64,000 nt of DNA from CAYWNA01 sp964459305 (lineage in GTDB: Bacteria > Planctomycetota > Planctomycetia > Pirellulales > Pirellulaceae). The notes below the pieces were generated by a model. The model worked only from the letters and a program-made list of their open reading frames with translations. It did no database searches and was not told where the DNA came from. The DNA lies in the NCBI GenBank assembly GCA_964459305.1, contig CAYWNA010000020.1, positions 1 through 64,000 on the forward strand, in the 5' to 3' direction. Position numbers and translations under genes: made by a program. Positions 9,478 through 19,900 of the stretch are shown here, piece by piece (position 1 is the stretch's first letter; each line of letters begins with the position of its first letter).

Positions 9478-11844
9478 TCACTGCTGCAGCGCGTACAACA
9501 CCACGTTCACGCCGATTTTGGCAGCGTCCGTTTTGATATAGCCTTTGCATTCCATCGATGCGTGGTTTTCCATGGCACAACTGATGTCGTAAGGCGAGAA
9601 AACCACGGCCAAACGTCCGTCGATTTCCACTCCTTCCAACAGCGGCTTGGCTTTGGTTAACTTGGCCTTCAGCGGGTCTTCGCCCGTTCGAACCTGAGGA
9701 TCCCGCAGCGTGACCGTGGACAAGTCGTACCCGCGGAACTCGTTGGTAAAGATCGGGTGCCCCGCTGGGAGACGCACGAACTCCGTTTCGGGTAGGGCCG
9801 CTTTGATCTCGCGGCGAAGGGCCGCCGCAAACTGTGGGCTCGCGCAGATGGCATCGCCAAACAGAAACCCGCCCCGCTTTAGGTACGTTGCCAACGCATT
9901 GCGTTCCATGGACGAAAAACGGAAGTCTCTTCGTCCGTGGATGAAGACGATGGGATGATCGAAGAGTCCAGGATCGCCGGCCGACAGCAGTTGTTGTTCG
10001 CTGCTCAGCCGCAGACCGACCTGTGTACTGATCACCTTCAGTAGATTTGACAGCGCGGCGGCCGCATCGTTGCTTCCGCCGCCGTGAGCCAACTTGGGGA
10101 TTACCAGCACGCTCCTGTCCGTCTGCTCCGCCGCCGGGTCGCCCGATACCCGCGGCCGGTCTAACTTGTCCTTTAGCTGCCGGTTGGTGGCGTAGGCCAG
10201 CACGTTCGCGCCGATGGCCATGCACGCGTTGATCTCGTCGTGGACCGATTTCGGATAGCCGGTCTTCCGGTCGCCTCGACTGAGTTCCCAGTAACAGGAC
10301 AGATCCCGTGGGCAGTAGACGATGCTGGTCCGGCAGCAGGAATCGATGCCGTACAGCGGCCGCATATGCTTCGGATCGACTTTTTCCTCGGCGTACCAGA
10401 TTGCGTGGTCTGCGGGCAGCAAACGCAAGGAGCTTTTGGGAAACAGTTCCTTCATCAGTGCTCGAAAATCGCGGTCAAAGTCTCCGCCACCGCAGCACGT
10501 TTCGGCAAAAACGAATCCGCCTTGTTTGACATAGCCTTTCAGACTTTGCTTCTGCTCGGCTGACAGATCCAAACCCTCGCTGCCGCTGATGAACAGCACG
10601 GGCGACTCCAGCAAGTCTTCCAACGTGGCTGCTCGCACGTCGATGGTCTGCCAAGTGAGTCTCTGGCGCCAACGCCGCTCGACATTGCCGGTCAAGTGAT
10701 GTACGGCACTTCGGTGTCGGTCCCAGTCGTTGCCGTAGCCGTGTTTCAACTTGGCCATGACCACCGGACGCCGGCCTTTTGCCAGGAACAAGAGTGCGAA
10801 GGACGTTGCGATCAGCTCATTGTCCTCGCCGTGGCCTTTCCCCGACCAAAAACCCGGATCGTGCTGATCGTTGACGAGCACCTCCGCGCCCTCACGGAAC
10901 CAATCATGCCGTCCAATGAACCGGCGTCCCGTCAGGCGGCCTACGCGTTCCAGGCCGTAGAGATAGTAGAATCTGCCGGAGACCGAGAAGTCTACCCGGA
11001 CGCGGGAACCAGGGGCCGGTCCTGGATTCACGCGGACCGAGAAATGCGTTCCCAGCCACTGAAGCGCTCGCTCCAAGTCGCCGTTGTCTTGTTGCTCGCA
11101 GCAACAGCGTACCACATCGCCAACGACCCTGGCATCGCCCTCGCGCAGTTTGCCCGAGGCAATGACAAGGGCCGCGATTCCTGCGCACGTCATGCTGCCG
11201 GTCGAAGCCGCCCTCGGCACGCCTTCGACATCAACGTCTTTGTAGTAAGCGAATGATCCGTCCGGACGCTGGCAACTTTGCCAATACTCGAGCGCTCGCC
11301 TCCACGTCGCTTCACCGATTCTCACGCCCGCCTGCTCCGCCTCGTGCAGTCCAAGCAGTGCAAACTGGCTGTTCGAGTTGTCGCCACCCCGGTGCCGTCC
11401 AACACGGGCGAAGTAGGTCCAGGCGCCGGTACGATCGCCTTCGACGACCTGGGCGCGCTCGAGCCACTCGGCATTGCGAAGGATCAGGCGGTTGTCAGTC
11501 TTCAGATCTGCCGCCGCGAAAACCATGGTCTGCACGGCCGTCGAATAGGTGTCTTTTGGTTCGTCAAGCGAGCGCAGGTAATCCAAGGCTTTTTTGACCG
11601 CCGGCGAATCAGCCTGCTCGCCGCATTCCAACAAGGCCAGCGTACAAAGCGCCGTCAGACCACCACGAAAGCCGGCGCGTTCCGGCCAGTTGCCTTTGGT
11701 CTTGGATTGCTGGCTCTTCAGGTACATGACACCGCGTTTGATGGTCTCTCGCACTTGCTCGGCCGTGATATCGGCGTGCGCCGGCCTCACAACCGCGATG
11801 ACCGCGCCGATGATCAGCAGCGAGCGGATGAATCGAAACGGCAT
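9478..11844 (-). CDS. Exported terpenoid-cyclase-like repeat protein with two DUF4159 domains
   Basis: The 788-residue protein starts at ATG 11844, not the upstream in-frame ATG at 11901, because AAGGAT sits just upstream and the signal peptide begins there (MPFRFIRSLLIIGAVIAVVR, cleavage near AHA-D). Residues ~30-370 form alpha/alpha-barrel repeats like the squalene-cyclase/prenyltransferase fold (RGVMYLKSQQ, ALDYLRSL, ALEYWQSCQRPDGSFAYY, AEVLVNDQHDPGFWSG). Two DUF4159-type glutamine-amidotransferase-like domains follow: one with LLESPVLFISGSEGLDLS, GYVKQGGFVFAE and SIVYCPRDLSCYWE, the second with PIVFIHGRRDFRFS, TYLKRGGFLFGD and AVVFSPYDISCAMEN. Both lack an obvious catalytic Cys-His-Glu triad. 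DUF4159 proteins accompany MoxR/DUF58/BatA clusters; here that cluster diverges upstream, across 338 bp. The function is unknown. Confidence 0.85.
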   Translation of the reverse strand: MPFRFIRSLLIIGAVIAVVRPAHADITAEQVRETIKRGVMYLKSQQSKTKGNWPERAGFRGGLTALCTLALLECGEQADSPAVKKALDYLRSLDEPKDTYSTAVQTMVFAAADLKTDNRLILRNAEWLERAQVVEGDRTGAWTYFARVGRHRGGDNSNSQFALLGLHEAEQAGVRIGEATWRRALEYWQSCQRPDGSFAYYKDVDVEGVPRAASTGSMTCAGIAALVIASGKLREGDARVVGDVVRCCCEQQDNGDLERALQWLGTHFSVRVNPGPAPGSRVRVDFSVSGRFYYLYGLERVGRLTGRRFIGRHDWFREGAEVLVNDQHDPGFWSGKGHGEDNELIATSFALLFLAKGRRPVVMAKLKHGYGNDWDRHRSAVHHLTGNVERRWRQRLTWQTIDVRAATLEDLLESPVLFISGSEGLDLSAEQKQSLKGYVKQGGFVFAETCCGGGDFDRDFRALMKELFPKSSLRLLPADHAIWYAEEKVDPKHMRPLYGIDSCCRTSIVYCPRDLSCYWELSRGDRKTGYPKSVHDEINACMAIGANVLAYATNRQLKDKLDRPRVSGDPAAEQTDRSVLVIPKLAHGGGSNDAAAALSNLLKVISTQVGLRLSSEQQLLSAGDPGLFDHPIVFIHGRRDFRFSSMERNALATYLKRGGFLFGDAICASPQFAAALRREIKAALPETEFVRLPAGHPIFTNEFRGYDLSTVTLRDPQVRTGEDPLKAKLTKAKPLLEGVEIDGRLAVVFSPYDISCAMENHASMECKGYIKTDAAKIGVNVVLYALQQ

Positions 11845-12042
11845 GATCTGATCCTTCAACAATGCCCCCGTCCTGGTCGACACAAGTATTGTAGAGATCA
11901 ATGGTTACGTCGGCAACGCGAACTGAGCTGAGTTGCTGGCATTTGCCTCCATCGCTAGAATCTCCGTAGATGAGGGGCCTGATCCTCAACCGTTGAAGGC
12001 CTTGATCACAACTCCGGCAATTGCCAGCACTGACAGCATAGC

Positions 12043-12105
12043 AACCCGAAGCGTAAGCGAGGAATGCAGCGAACTACAGCCTCCTCCTCGCTTACGCTTC
12101 GGGTT
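12043..12105. repeat. Perfect inverted repeat (21-bp arms) upstream of moxR
   Basis: AACCCGAAGCGTAAGCGAG starts the left arm (12043-12063), and its exact complement occupies 12085-12105, leaving a 21-nt spacer. The sequence lies between the divergent DUF4159 and MoxR genes, 77 bp before the MoxR GTG. A hairpin this strong could be a dispersed palindromic repeat or a structured 5' leader. No T-tract follows, so it is not a standard terminator. Confidence 0.85.
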
Positions 12106-12182
12106 TCGATGTCGGAGTTACGATCAAGGCCACCGTTGAATGATTCCGGTGTGAACGGCACACCCTACTTCGAGGAACTTCC

Positions 12183-13244
12183 GTGACCGCCAAGCAACGC
12201 AGCATCGGCGACATTCTGCAGGAATTCAGCCAGCATCGGCAGGTGATGCAGCAAGAGCTGCAGAAAGTGATCGTCGGCCAGAACGATGTGATTGAACAGT
12301 TGTTCACAGCCATCTTCACGCGCGGCCATTGCCTGCTGGAGGGAGTCCCCGGTTTGGCCAAGACATTGATGGTCAGCACACTGGCCCGCATCCTGGACGT
12401 GAGTTTCAAGCGAGTTCAGTTTACGCCCGACCTAATGCCGTCGGATATCACGGGCACCAATGTGCTGGAGGAAGATAACACGGGCCGCCGCGATTTCCGT
12501 TTTGTCGAAGGACCGGTCTTTACGAACATCCTTCTGGCGGACGAAATCAACCGCACGCCGCCAAAGACGCAGGCTGCGTTGCTTCAAGCGATGCAAGAAC
12601 GCGAAGTCACGGTAGGTCGCACGACGTACGACTTGCCCGATCCGTTCTTCACCATCGCCACCCAGAACCCGATCGAACAGGAAGGCACCTATCCGCTGCC
12701 CGAGGCCCAGTTGGACCGTTTCATGTTCAACATCAAGATCGACTATCCCACGGCCGACGAGGAGGAACAGATCCTGGCGGTCACGACACGACAAGAGAAA
12801 GTCGACACGCGTAAAGTGATGTCGGCCAAGGTGATCATCAACGCGCAAAAGCTTGTCAATTCGGTGGCGGTCAGTGAATTTATCATAAAATACGTTGCCA
12901 AACTTGTGCGAGCGACCCGCCCACGAGACATAACCGCTCCGGATTTTGTACGCGAGATGGTCGACTGGGGAGCCGGCCCACGAGCCGGTCAATTCCTGAT
13001 CAACGGCGGCAAGGCGCTGGCCGCCATGGACGGCCGATTCTCGGTGGCCATCGCCGACGTCCGCAAAATCGCCATTCCCGTTTTGCGGCACCGCATCAGC
13101 ACCAATTTCCAGGCCCAAGCCGAAGGCATGACAACCGACGACGTGATATTGCGGCTACTGGAAGAGATCCCGGAGCCAGACGTGCCCAAATTCGTCAAGC
13201 CCTCGGCACAGAAGGCGCCCACACCTCCGCCGGCACCGTCGTAG
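12183..13244 (+). CDS. MoxR-family AAA+ ATPase
   Basis: The 353-residue protein is an ATPase thought to act as a chaperone for vWA proteins. Walker A is GVPGLAKT (54-61) and Walker B LLADEINR (117-124). The MoxR signature segments are present: QFTPDLMPSDITG, FRFVEGPVF, KTQAALLQAMQEREVTVG, IATQNPIEQEGTYPLPEAQL and DRFMF. The C-terminus has a short Pro-rich tail (QKAPTPPPAPS). The start is a GTG with GAGGAA about six bases upstream. It leads the operon MoxR - DUF58 (13 nt gap) - BatA-like. Confidence 0.93.
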   Translation: MTAKQRSIGDILQEFSQHRQVMQQELQKVIVGQNDVIEQLFTAIFTRGHCLLEGVPGLAKTLMVSTLARILDVSFKRVQFTPDLMPSDITGTNVLEEDNTGRRDFRFVEGPVFTNILLADEINRTPPKTQAALLQAMQEREVTVGRTTYDLPDPFFTIATQNPIEQEGTYPLPEAQLDRFMFNIKIDYPTADEEEQILAVTTRQEKVDTRKVMSAKVIINAQKLVNSVAVSEFIIKYVAKLVRATRPRDITAPDFVREMVDWGAGPRAGQFLINGGKALAAMDGRFSVAIADVRKIAIPVLRHRISTNFQAQAEGMTTDDVILRLLEEIPEPDVPKFVKPSAQKAPTPPPAPS

Positions 13245-13257
13245 GGCATGTTGCGCG

Positions 13258-14151
13258 ATGTCCGTCGAGAAATACCTCAAACCCGAAGTCATCAATCAAA
13301 TCAAACGACTGGATCTGCGCGCCCAGTTTGTGGTGAAGGGCTTTTTGCAGGGGCTCCACGCGAGTCCTTACCATGGGTTTTCGGTGGAATTCAGCGAGCA
13401 CCGCAAGTACACGGCGGGCGACGACCCAAAAGATATCGACTGGCTGGTCTATGCCAAGACGGACAAATACTACGTCAAGAAGTTCGAAGCGGAAACAAAC
13501 ATCACGGGCTACTTGGTGATGGATCTGAGCCAGTCGATGGGCTACACCTACCGCCAGGAACTGACCAAGTTCGACTACGCCGTCTGTCTGGCAGCAGCGC
13601 TTTGCTACCTGATGATCCACCAACAAGACCCGGTGGGTTTGATCACCTTCGACGAGAAAGTGCGCGATAGTCTGCCTCCTAGATCGAAACGCACGCAGTT
13701 GGGGAATCTACTGTCTCATCTGTCGCGTCTGGAACCGACCGGGCAGACAGATATCGCGAACAGCATCATCCAGATCGCTGCGATGCTCAGGCATCGCAGT
13801 TTGGTCATGGTTTTCTCGGATTTGCTTACCGACCCGGAACCCGTGGTGCACAGCCTGCACGTGTTGCGGCACGGTGGGCACGATGTGATTCTGTTTCATG
13901 TGTTGGACGAGGCGGAGGTAGGTTTTCCCTTCGATGGCGTGATCGAATTCGAGGAACCGGAGACCGAGGAGAAGATACAGGTCGACGCGACGGGCTACCG
14001 CCGCGAGTACCTGTCGGAAGTCGAGGCATTCCGCGAGCACTATCGTCGTGAGTGCCTACTGACCGGCGTCGATTACGTGGAGTTGGACACCAGCATGCAG
14101 TTCGACAAGGCGCTGATGGAGTATCTGATCAGCAGGCGGGGAAGGTTCTAG
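13258..14151 (+). CDS. DUF58 / vWA-like protein
   Basis: The 297-residue cytosolic protein is of the DUF58 family and the usual partner of MoxR. The DUF58 signature is clear: GFLQGLHASPYHGFSVEFSE, HRKYTAGDDPKDIDW and LVYAKTDKYYVKKFEAETN. The vWA-like metal site DLSQS (89-93) is intact. It has no membrane helix. It begins 13 nt after the MoxR stop. Five nt after its TAG lies a 137-bp repeat element that fills nearly all the space before the BatA-like gene. Confidence 0.92.
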   Translation: MSVEKYLKPEVINQIKRLDLRAQFVVKGFLQGLHASPYHGFSVEFSEHRKYTAGDDPKDIDWLVYAKTDKYYVKKFEAETNITGYLVMDLSQSMGYTYRQELTKFDYAVCLAAALCYLMIHQQDPVGLITFDEKVRDSLPPRSKRTQLGNLLSHLSRLEPTGQTDIANSIIQIAAMLRHRSLVMVFSDLLTDPEPVVHSLHVLRHGGHDVILFHVLDEAEVGFPFDGVIEFEEPETEEKIQVDATGYRREYLSEVEAFREHYRRECLLTGVDYVELDTSMQFDKALMEYLISRRGRF

Positions 14152-14156
14152 GAGTA

Positions 14157-14293
14157 AGGACTGGCGTCGAGATAGATCCTGCATTCATGGTAGCTGAAGT
14201 CGCCAGACTTTGGCCGCTTGACATCGGAAGAACCAAACTCTGGCGAGTTCGGCTACATCGAGGAGATGCCGGCACTATTTCCGCAGCGATCCT
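14157..14293 (+). repeat. 137-bp hairpin element, copy A
   Basis: This is one of four elements of exactly 137 bp in the window (others at 30647, 34000 and 35229), all in the same orientation. It runs from AGGAC (other copies AGGATCG) to CGATCCT, which gives imperfect 7-bp inverted termini. The core has two facing arms, GCTGAAGTCGCCAGACTTTG and CCAAACTCTGGCGAGTTCGG, that can pair at about 19 of 21 positions around an ~18-nt loop. This copy fills the intercistronic gap of the DUF58-BatA pair, from 5 nt after one stop to 15 nt before the next ATG. Confidence 0.9.
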
Positions 14294-14308
14294 AACCGTT
14301 GTTTTGTC

Positions 14309-16663
14309 ATGGCATTTGTTAACTTCTCACTCATTTTCGGCGGTTTGCTCTTGGCGATTCCGATCGTACTGCATTTGGTGATGCGCCAACAGCCGAAACA
14401 GTTGGTGTTTCCGGCATTGCGGTTCATCAAGCAGCGTCGTGACGCCAATCGCCGAAAACTGCAACTGCGCCACTGGTTGCTGCTTCTGCTGCGTTGCTTG
14501 GCGATTGCGATCTTGGCCGCTGCGCTGGCTCGGCCTAGTGCGCACTCGATGGTCCTGGGGAATTGGGTCATCGTCGGCATCTTGGCGGGGATGTTGGCTG
14601 TTGCCGGCCTCGTTGCGCTGCTTTCCGTGATACAAAGACGCGGGCGGCTGGCCACGGGCGGCTCCGCCTTCGCGACGTTGGTGCTGGCCTTGGCGCTGGC
14701 CGCCATGCTGCGGTCGACGCTTCGCCGAAGCGAAACGGCTTCGATCGGAAACGAGCAGGCTCCCGTGGCGGCCGTTCTGGTGTTCGACTCTTCGCCTCGC
14801 ATGCAATATCTTTGGCAGAACCGGACGCGGCTGGAGCGGGCTCAGGAGATTGCGTTTTGGCTAATCCGTCAACTGCCGGCGGAAAGCGAGGTGGCGGTGG
14901 TTGACTCACGGCCGGGAGGCGCCGTGTTTGCCGTCGATCTGGCTGCCGCCCAGCGATCTATCGAGCGGATGGAGACGACCGGTGTGCCGATGCCGCTGGT
15001 AGGTGTGCTGGACAAGGCGGTCCAGTTGGCCAAGGCAAGCAACAAGAGCCGCAAGGAAGTTTACGTGTTCACCGACCGGACGCGTTCCGCTTGGACGGCC
15101 GAATCAGCGACCGTGCTGCAGCGCCGCCTGGCCGAAGCCGAGGACGTCCTGGTCTACGTCGTCGACGTGGGAGTCGATTCGCCGCAGAACACAGCGTTGG
15201 GCGACGTGCGATTGTCCGCCGATGTGTTACCCAAGAGCGGCGAATTGACGGTGCAGACCGAGTTGAGTTGCGTTGGGGCCGGCGGAACCAGTACCGTGGA
15301 ACTGCACATCGAAGAGCCGGATCCGGAGCGTCCGCTGATTGTGGACGGCGAAATGCTGTTGCCCGCAGCGCAACTTCGCAGTCAGCAAATCGTCGAACTA
15401 CCAGACGACGCGTCCCAGATCGTCAACCTCCATTTGACGGGACTCGAATTGGGCGCTCATCAGGGACAGTTGAAGATCGTGGGACGAGACGGATTGGCGC
15501 TAGACAACGTCCGATACTTCACAATCGAAATCCAAGAAGCATCACCGGTGCTGGTCCTGGCCCCGGCCGGCGTGATCACGAAATTCTTCACCGGGGCAAT
15601 TGCACCGTACGAGTTTCGTGAAACGGGCCAGGCGAACTTTGACTGCACGGTTCGAAAACAAGCGGAACTACCCAACCTGGACCTTGATGACTACGCTGCC
15701 GTTTGCCTGTTGGACCCGGCGCCGCTGATGCCGCCCGACTGGGATAAGCTGTCTTCGTATGTGCGCGCGGGCGGTGGGTTGGCGGTCTTCCTGGGCCACA
15801 ATGCCGATACGGAGTCTTTCAACAACTCGGCGGCGTATCCGCTGATCGGGGGCAAGTTGGCCCGTCAGTGGCGTTCGCCGGGCGATCTGTTCTTGACGCT
15901 TCGCGACTTGAGTCACCCCGTCACGATGGCGTTTCGCGACTTCGCCACGTCCGTGCCCTGGCCTCAGCTCCCTGTCTACCGGCACTGGGTGCTGGAGGAT
16001 TTTTCGCCAAACGCGCGACTTGTCATCCCGTTCAGCAACAACAAACCGGCACTCGTGGAGACAACGCTGGACCAAGGACGCACGTTGACGATGACCACGC
16101 CGGTCTCCGATCCGGCTCGGCTGAACGGCCGCCAAACGTGGAATGAACTGCCGACCGGCGAGAATGCATGGCCCTACGTGATGTTGGTCGACAGGATGAC
16201 GCGACACTTGGCGGACACGGCCGGCACCAAGTTGAACTATCTGGCAGGTGAGACGGCCCTGTTGCCAAATAGCCAAGGGAGACATCCCGAGCGTTATCAG
16301 TTGTTCACTCCCTTGGGCCAGCCGCAGGATGTGACCGCTGCGGACGGGAGAATTACGGTCAAATTTACGGAGTATCCCGGCGCGTATCGATTGAAAGGAA
16401 TTCTGGGCGGTCCGGTGGTCCGCGGCTTCAGCGTGAACCTTCCAAAAGGGGCCAGCGAGTTGGCTCGTCTGCCGAGAAGTGAACTGGACGGAATACTGGG
16501 GCCGGAACGCTATCACTACGCACGCAGCGAAGACGAGATTGTGCTGGGCGTCGGCGAAGCGCGATTGGGTCGCGAGTTCTATCCCTTTCTCATTATTCTT
16601 GTGGCCGTTGTGCTAGCACTGGAACATCTGTTGGCAAACCGTTTCTACCGCCGGAGCGATTGA
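14309..16663 (+). CDS. BatA-like membrane protein with vWA domain
   Basis: The 784-residue protein has the BatA N-terminal segment: FSLIFGGLLLAIPIVLHLVM, then FPALRFIKQRRDANRRKLQL, HWLLLLLRCLAIAILAAALA and two more hydrophobic stretches up to about residue 136. A vWA-like domain follows, with VLVFDSSPRMQY; the usual DxSxS metal motif reads DSSPR, so the last serine is lost. Residues ~400-680 look like a class-I GATase-like domain (VCLLDPAPLMPPDWDKLSSY, RAGGGLAVFLGHNAD). A terminal membrane helix, FYPFLIILVAVVLALEHLLA, ends the protein. No clear ribosome site precedes ATG 14309, probably because the 137-bp element ends 15 nt upstream. It likely works with MoxR and DUF58 at the membrane. Confidence 0.88.
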   Translation: MAFVNFSLIFGGLLLAIPIVLHLVMRQQPKQLVFPALRFIKQRRDANRRKLQLRHWLLLLLRCLAIAILAAALARPSAHSMVLGNWVIVGILAGMLAVAGLVALLSVIQRRGRLATGGSAFATLVLALALAAMLRSTLRRSETASIGNEQAPVAAVLVFDSSPRMQYLWQNRTRLERAQEIAFWLIRQLPAESEVAVVDSRPGGAVFAVDLAAAQRSIERMETTGVPMPLVGVLDKAVQLAKASNKSRKEVYVFTDRTRSAWTAESATVLQRRLAEAEDVLVYVVDVGVDSPQNTALGDVRLSADVLPKSGELTVQTELSCVGAGGTSTVELHIEEPDPERPLIVDGEMLLPAAQLRSQQIVELPDDASQIVNLHLTGLELGAHQGQLKIVGRDGLALDNVRYFTIEIQEASPVLVLAPAGVITKFFTGAIAPYEFRETGQANFDCTVRKQAELPNLDLDDYAAVCLLDPAPLMPPDWDKLSSYVRAGGGLAVFLGHNADTESFNNSAAYPLIGGKLARQWRSPGDLFLTLRDLSHPVTMAFRDFATSVPWPQLPVYRHWVLEDFSPNARLVIPFSNNKPALVETTLDQGRTLTMTTPVSDPARLNGRQTWNELPTGENAWPYVMLVDRMTRHLADTAGTKLNYLAGETALLPNSQGRHPERYQLFTPLGQPQDVTAADGRITVKFTEYPGAYRLKGILGGPVVRGFSVNLPKGASELARLPRSELDGILGPERYHYARSEDEIVLGVGEARLGREFYPFLIILVAVVLALEHLLANRFYRRSD

Positions 16664-16962
16664 CTGACCCGCAAAATCGCGCCAACCGTCACAATCGTTA
16701 AAGTCGGAACGATGGATTGCCCGAACCTTTTCTAAGTGAACGCCGGGGATGCGCGCGCGGTGCGTGCGTTTTTCGGGTCTCGCCCATTGGGCGGGCGATG
16801 ACTTCATTGGCTCCGTTCCGATGGTGAAGTAGATAGTCGCCGTGTTCTCCGAACTCGGTGCCTTTTCTCACCGACCTCGGAGAGGATGGCGACATACGCG
16901 ACAGTAACGTGGCATCTCGTTCGAGGACCACAACGGCCCCGATTTGGGCATGGAGGCAAGCG

Positions 16963-19900
16963 ATGAAAGCGCACGGGCTGATGAATGACGGGGTGCGCCG
17001 AACTCGTGCTTGGGTGACCCTTCTGGCATTGGCAGTGGTAACTGCCGGTTGCCATCGCGCCTACTACCGCGAACAAGCCGACGACGAGGCCTACTCGCTG
17101 ATCGCCGAGAAAGCGAATCATCCTCATTGGGCGTTGAACGACTACCAGATCGAAGTCGATCCGGCCTCGCGCATGTTCGATCCGTTTGATCGGGACCGAC
17201 CGCCCATGCCGCCGGATGATCCGGAATCGCATGAATACATGCACCGCGTTGATGGCAAACGCGGATATCCGCACTGGCACGAGAACGGCGATACCGAGCA
17301 TGTGGAGAATCCGTACTGGCAGGACTATCTGCCGCTTGATGAGGACGGCGTCTTGGTATTGGACGCTCGCACGGCCATGCACTTGGCGCTGCTGCACTCG
17401 CGCGATTTCCAATCACAATTGGAGGAGTTGTACCTTTCGGCGTTGGATGTCAGTTTCGAGCGTTTCCGATTTGATACGCAGTTTTTCGGTGGGTACACCG
17501 TCGACTACAACGCGGATGGCCCGTTACGCGGCACAAACGGTTCACAGAGCGTTCTGACGGCCGCGACGTTGCCGACGCAACTCCAAGGCATACGGGCGAA
17601 CAAGTTTTTCACGACCGGTTCCGATTTGGTCGTCGGGCTGGCGAACTCGCTTGTGTGGCAGTTCTCCGGTCCCGACACGTACACGCCCAGTACGGTCTTG
17701 AATTTTGCACTTGTACAGCCACTTCTGCGCGGACCGCTCCCGGGCGGCGGTGGACGAGATCGAGTAATGGAACGTTTGACACTCGCCGAGCGCACTCTGT
17801 TGGCCAACGTTCGCCAAATGGAGCGATTCCGCCGCGGATTTAACCTGGAGATTATGACCGGCGTCGATGCCGGGCAAGGTCCATCGCGACGTGGAGGTGT
17901 TTTCGGTGCGGGGTTTGAAGGATTCACAGGGGTCGGAGGCGGATTCGGCGGAGTCGGCGGTGGAGGTGGCGGTTTCGCTGCCGGCGGAGGCACGGGGGCC
18001 GGTCAGGCCGGAGGGTTCATGGGGCTGTTGCAGTCCGAGCAGGAGATCCGCAACCAGGAAGACAATCTCACCGCTCTGCGCTCCAACTACTTCCGTTTGC
18101 TAATGAACTTGCAGGAATTGTTGACCACCATTCCTGAGAACAGCGAATCGGTGGTGCGGCAACGTCTGCAGGTGGCCCAGTCCCGCCAGGCCGTACTGAA
18201 TGCAGAAAGCCGGCTAATCAATTCGAAGGCCGCCTATCAGAGTCAGTTGGATCGGTACAAGCTCACGTTGGGCCTGCCGCCGCAAATCTGCGTGAGAATC
18301 GAGGATCCAATGCTGGATCGCGTGAATCTGATCGATCCAGAGATCCGGCCAATCCAGAAACAGATTGCCGAGGTGCAAGAGAAAGCCGGCGACATCATTT
18401 TGGATATCCTGCCTCAGCATGGCGAGCAACAGCTCGTATGGAACGACCAGTCGGCCGAGAGGTTGCTTGAGTTGAGGGCATTCTTGGACGAGTTGGAAGA
18501 TATCTGCGGCCAGCTGATGGATGGCGACGACGCTCAGATTCGACGCGTTCGAGTCGACGGTCTCAAGCTCGGCCACAAGCTGGAAGAGGTTCTACGGCTG
18601 GCGATCGAGCATAGCGGCGAGGGTGACACGGACGATGCGAAGTTTGGGGAACTTGAGCGCGACGCCGACTTGCTGGGACGCGTACTCGGCAAGATCGAAG
18701 GCGACGAAAACTGGCTGGACGGATTGGAAGGCTTCAATCGGCTTCGAGACTCGGTCATCGACACGCGAAGAGTTCGACAGCAAATTACTGCTGGCGGAAT
18801 TGTGGAAATCGATTGGATGCGCATCGATTCGAACCCCTGGACACGCGATTTGTACCGCCGGCATCGAGACGCGGTGCAGGCGATGAACGAGGCAACCGAT
18901 GCCGAACGTCCGGCTGCGGCCAGCCAAATTGCCGACCAACTGCAGCAGGAGATTCAGCCGCACGTCGACAGATATCAGCAAATCGTCGAAGACAATCCAT
19001 GGGTCATAGAGTTGGATCGGTGGCGAACCACGCCCGACGAAATAGAAGCAACAGCCGGAGAGGAGAAGCTGATCGAAATCCGCCGGCTTAAACGGCTGCT
19101 CGCGCAGTTTGTGGACATGCTGATCGACGCACCGGTACGGTTCAACGCGTTGCCGGACAAGGTGCGGGATTACCAGCAGAAGATCGATGCTCTGGTGGCG
19201 GACGGTCCCTCGCTGGATGCCGACGGGCTGATCGCTCGCTTCCGCAGTGACATTTCGCCCGTGATACCGCAGGAGTTGGTGGACCTGGCGAACAATGTTC
19301 TGGAGCTTTCCTTGGTACAGGCCCGCGATCGCGCGGAAACCGTATCGTTGATTCACGTCGACTTGCACCCGGCTGCGGCTTTGGATATCGCTCGCGCGAA
19401 TCGGCGCGATTGGATGAACGCACGAGCGTCCTTGGTGGACTCGTGGCGGCTGATCGAATTCAATGCAGACCAGCTCGAAAGCACCCTGGACGTGGTGTTC
19501 AGCGGCGATATCACCAACCGGGACGACAATCCGTTCAGGTTCGACGCAGCCACGGGCCAGTTGCGTGCCGGCCTCGAATTCGATGCCCCGCTGACGCGAC
19601 TCTCGGAACGTAATGACTATCGCCAATCACTGATTGAATATCAGCAATCACGCCGCACCTACTACGCCTTCCAAGATCAGATCGCGAGCGGTCTGCGCGA
19701 CACGATGCGAACGATTCAGCTGAATCAGAAGAATTTCGAGATAAGACGCGAAGCCGTTCGCATGGCGGATCTGCAAATCGAGTTGAACGAAGACATTCGC
19801 CGTATCCAGGAGGCCAATCGCCAGCCCTCCGGCCCCACGGCAGCTCGCGATGCCGTCTCGGCTCTGGGCGACCTTCTCACCGCCCAGAACGATTTCCTCA

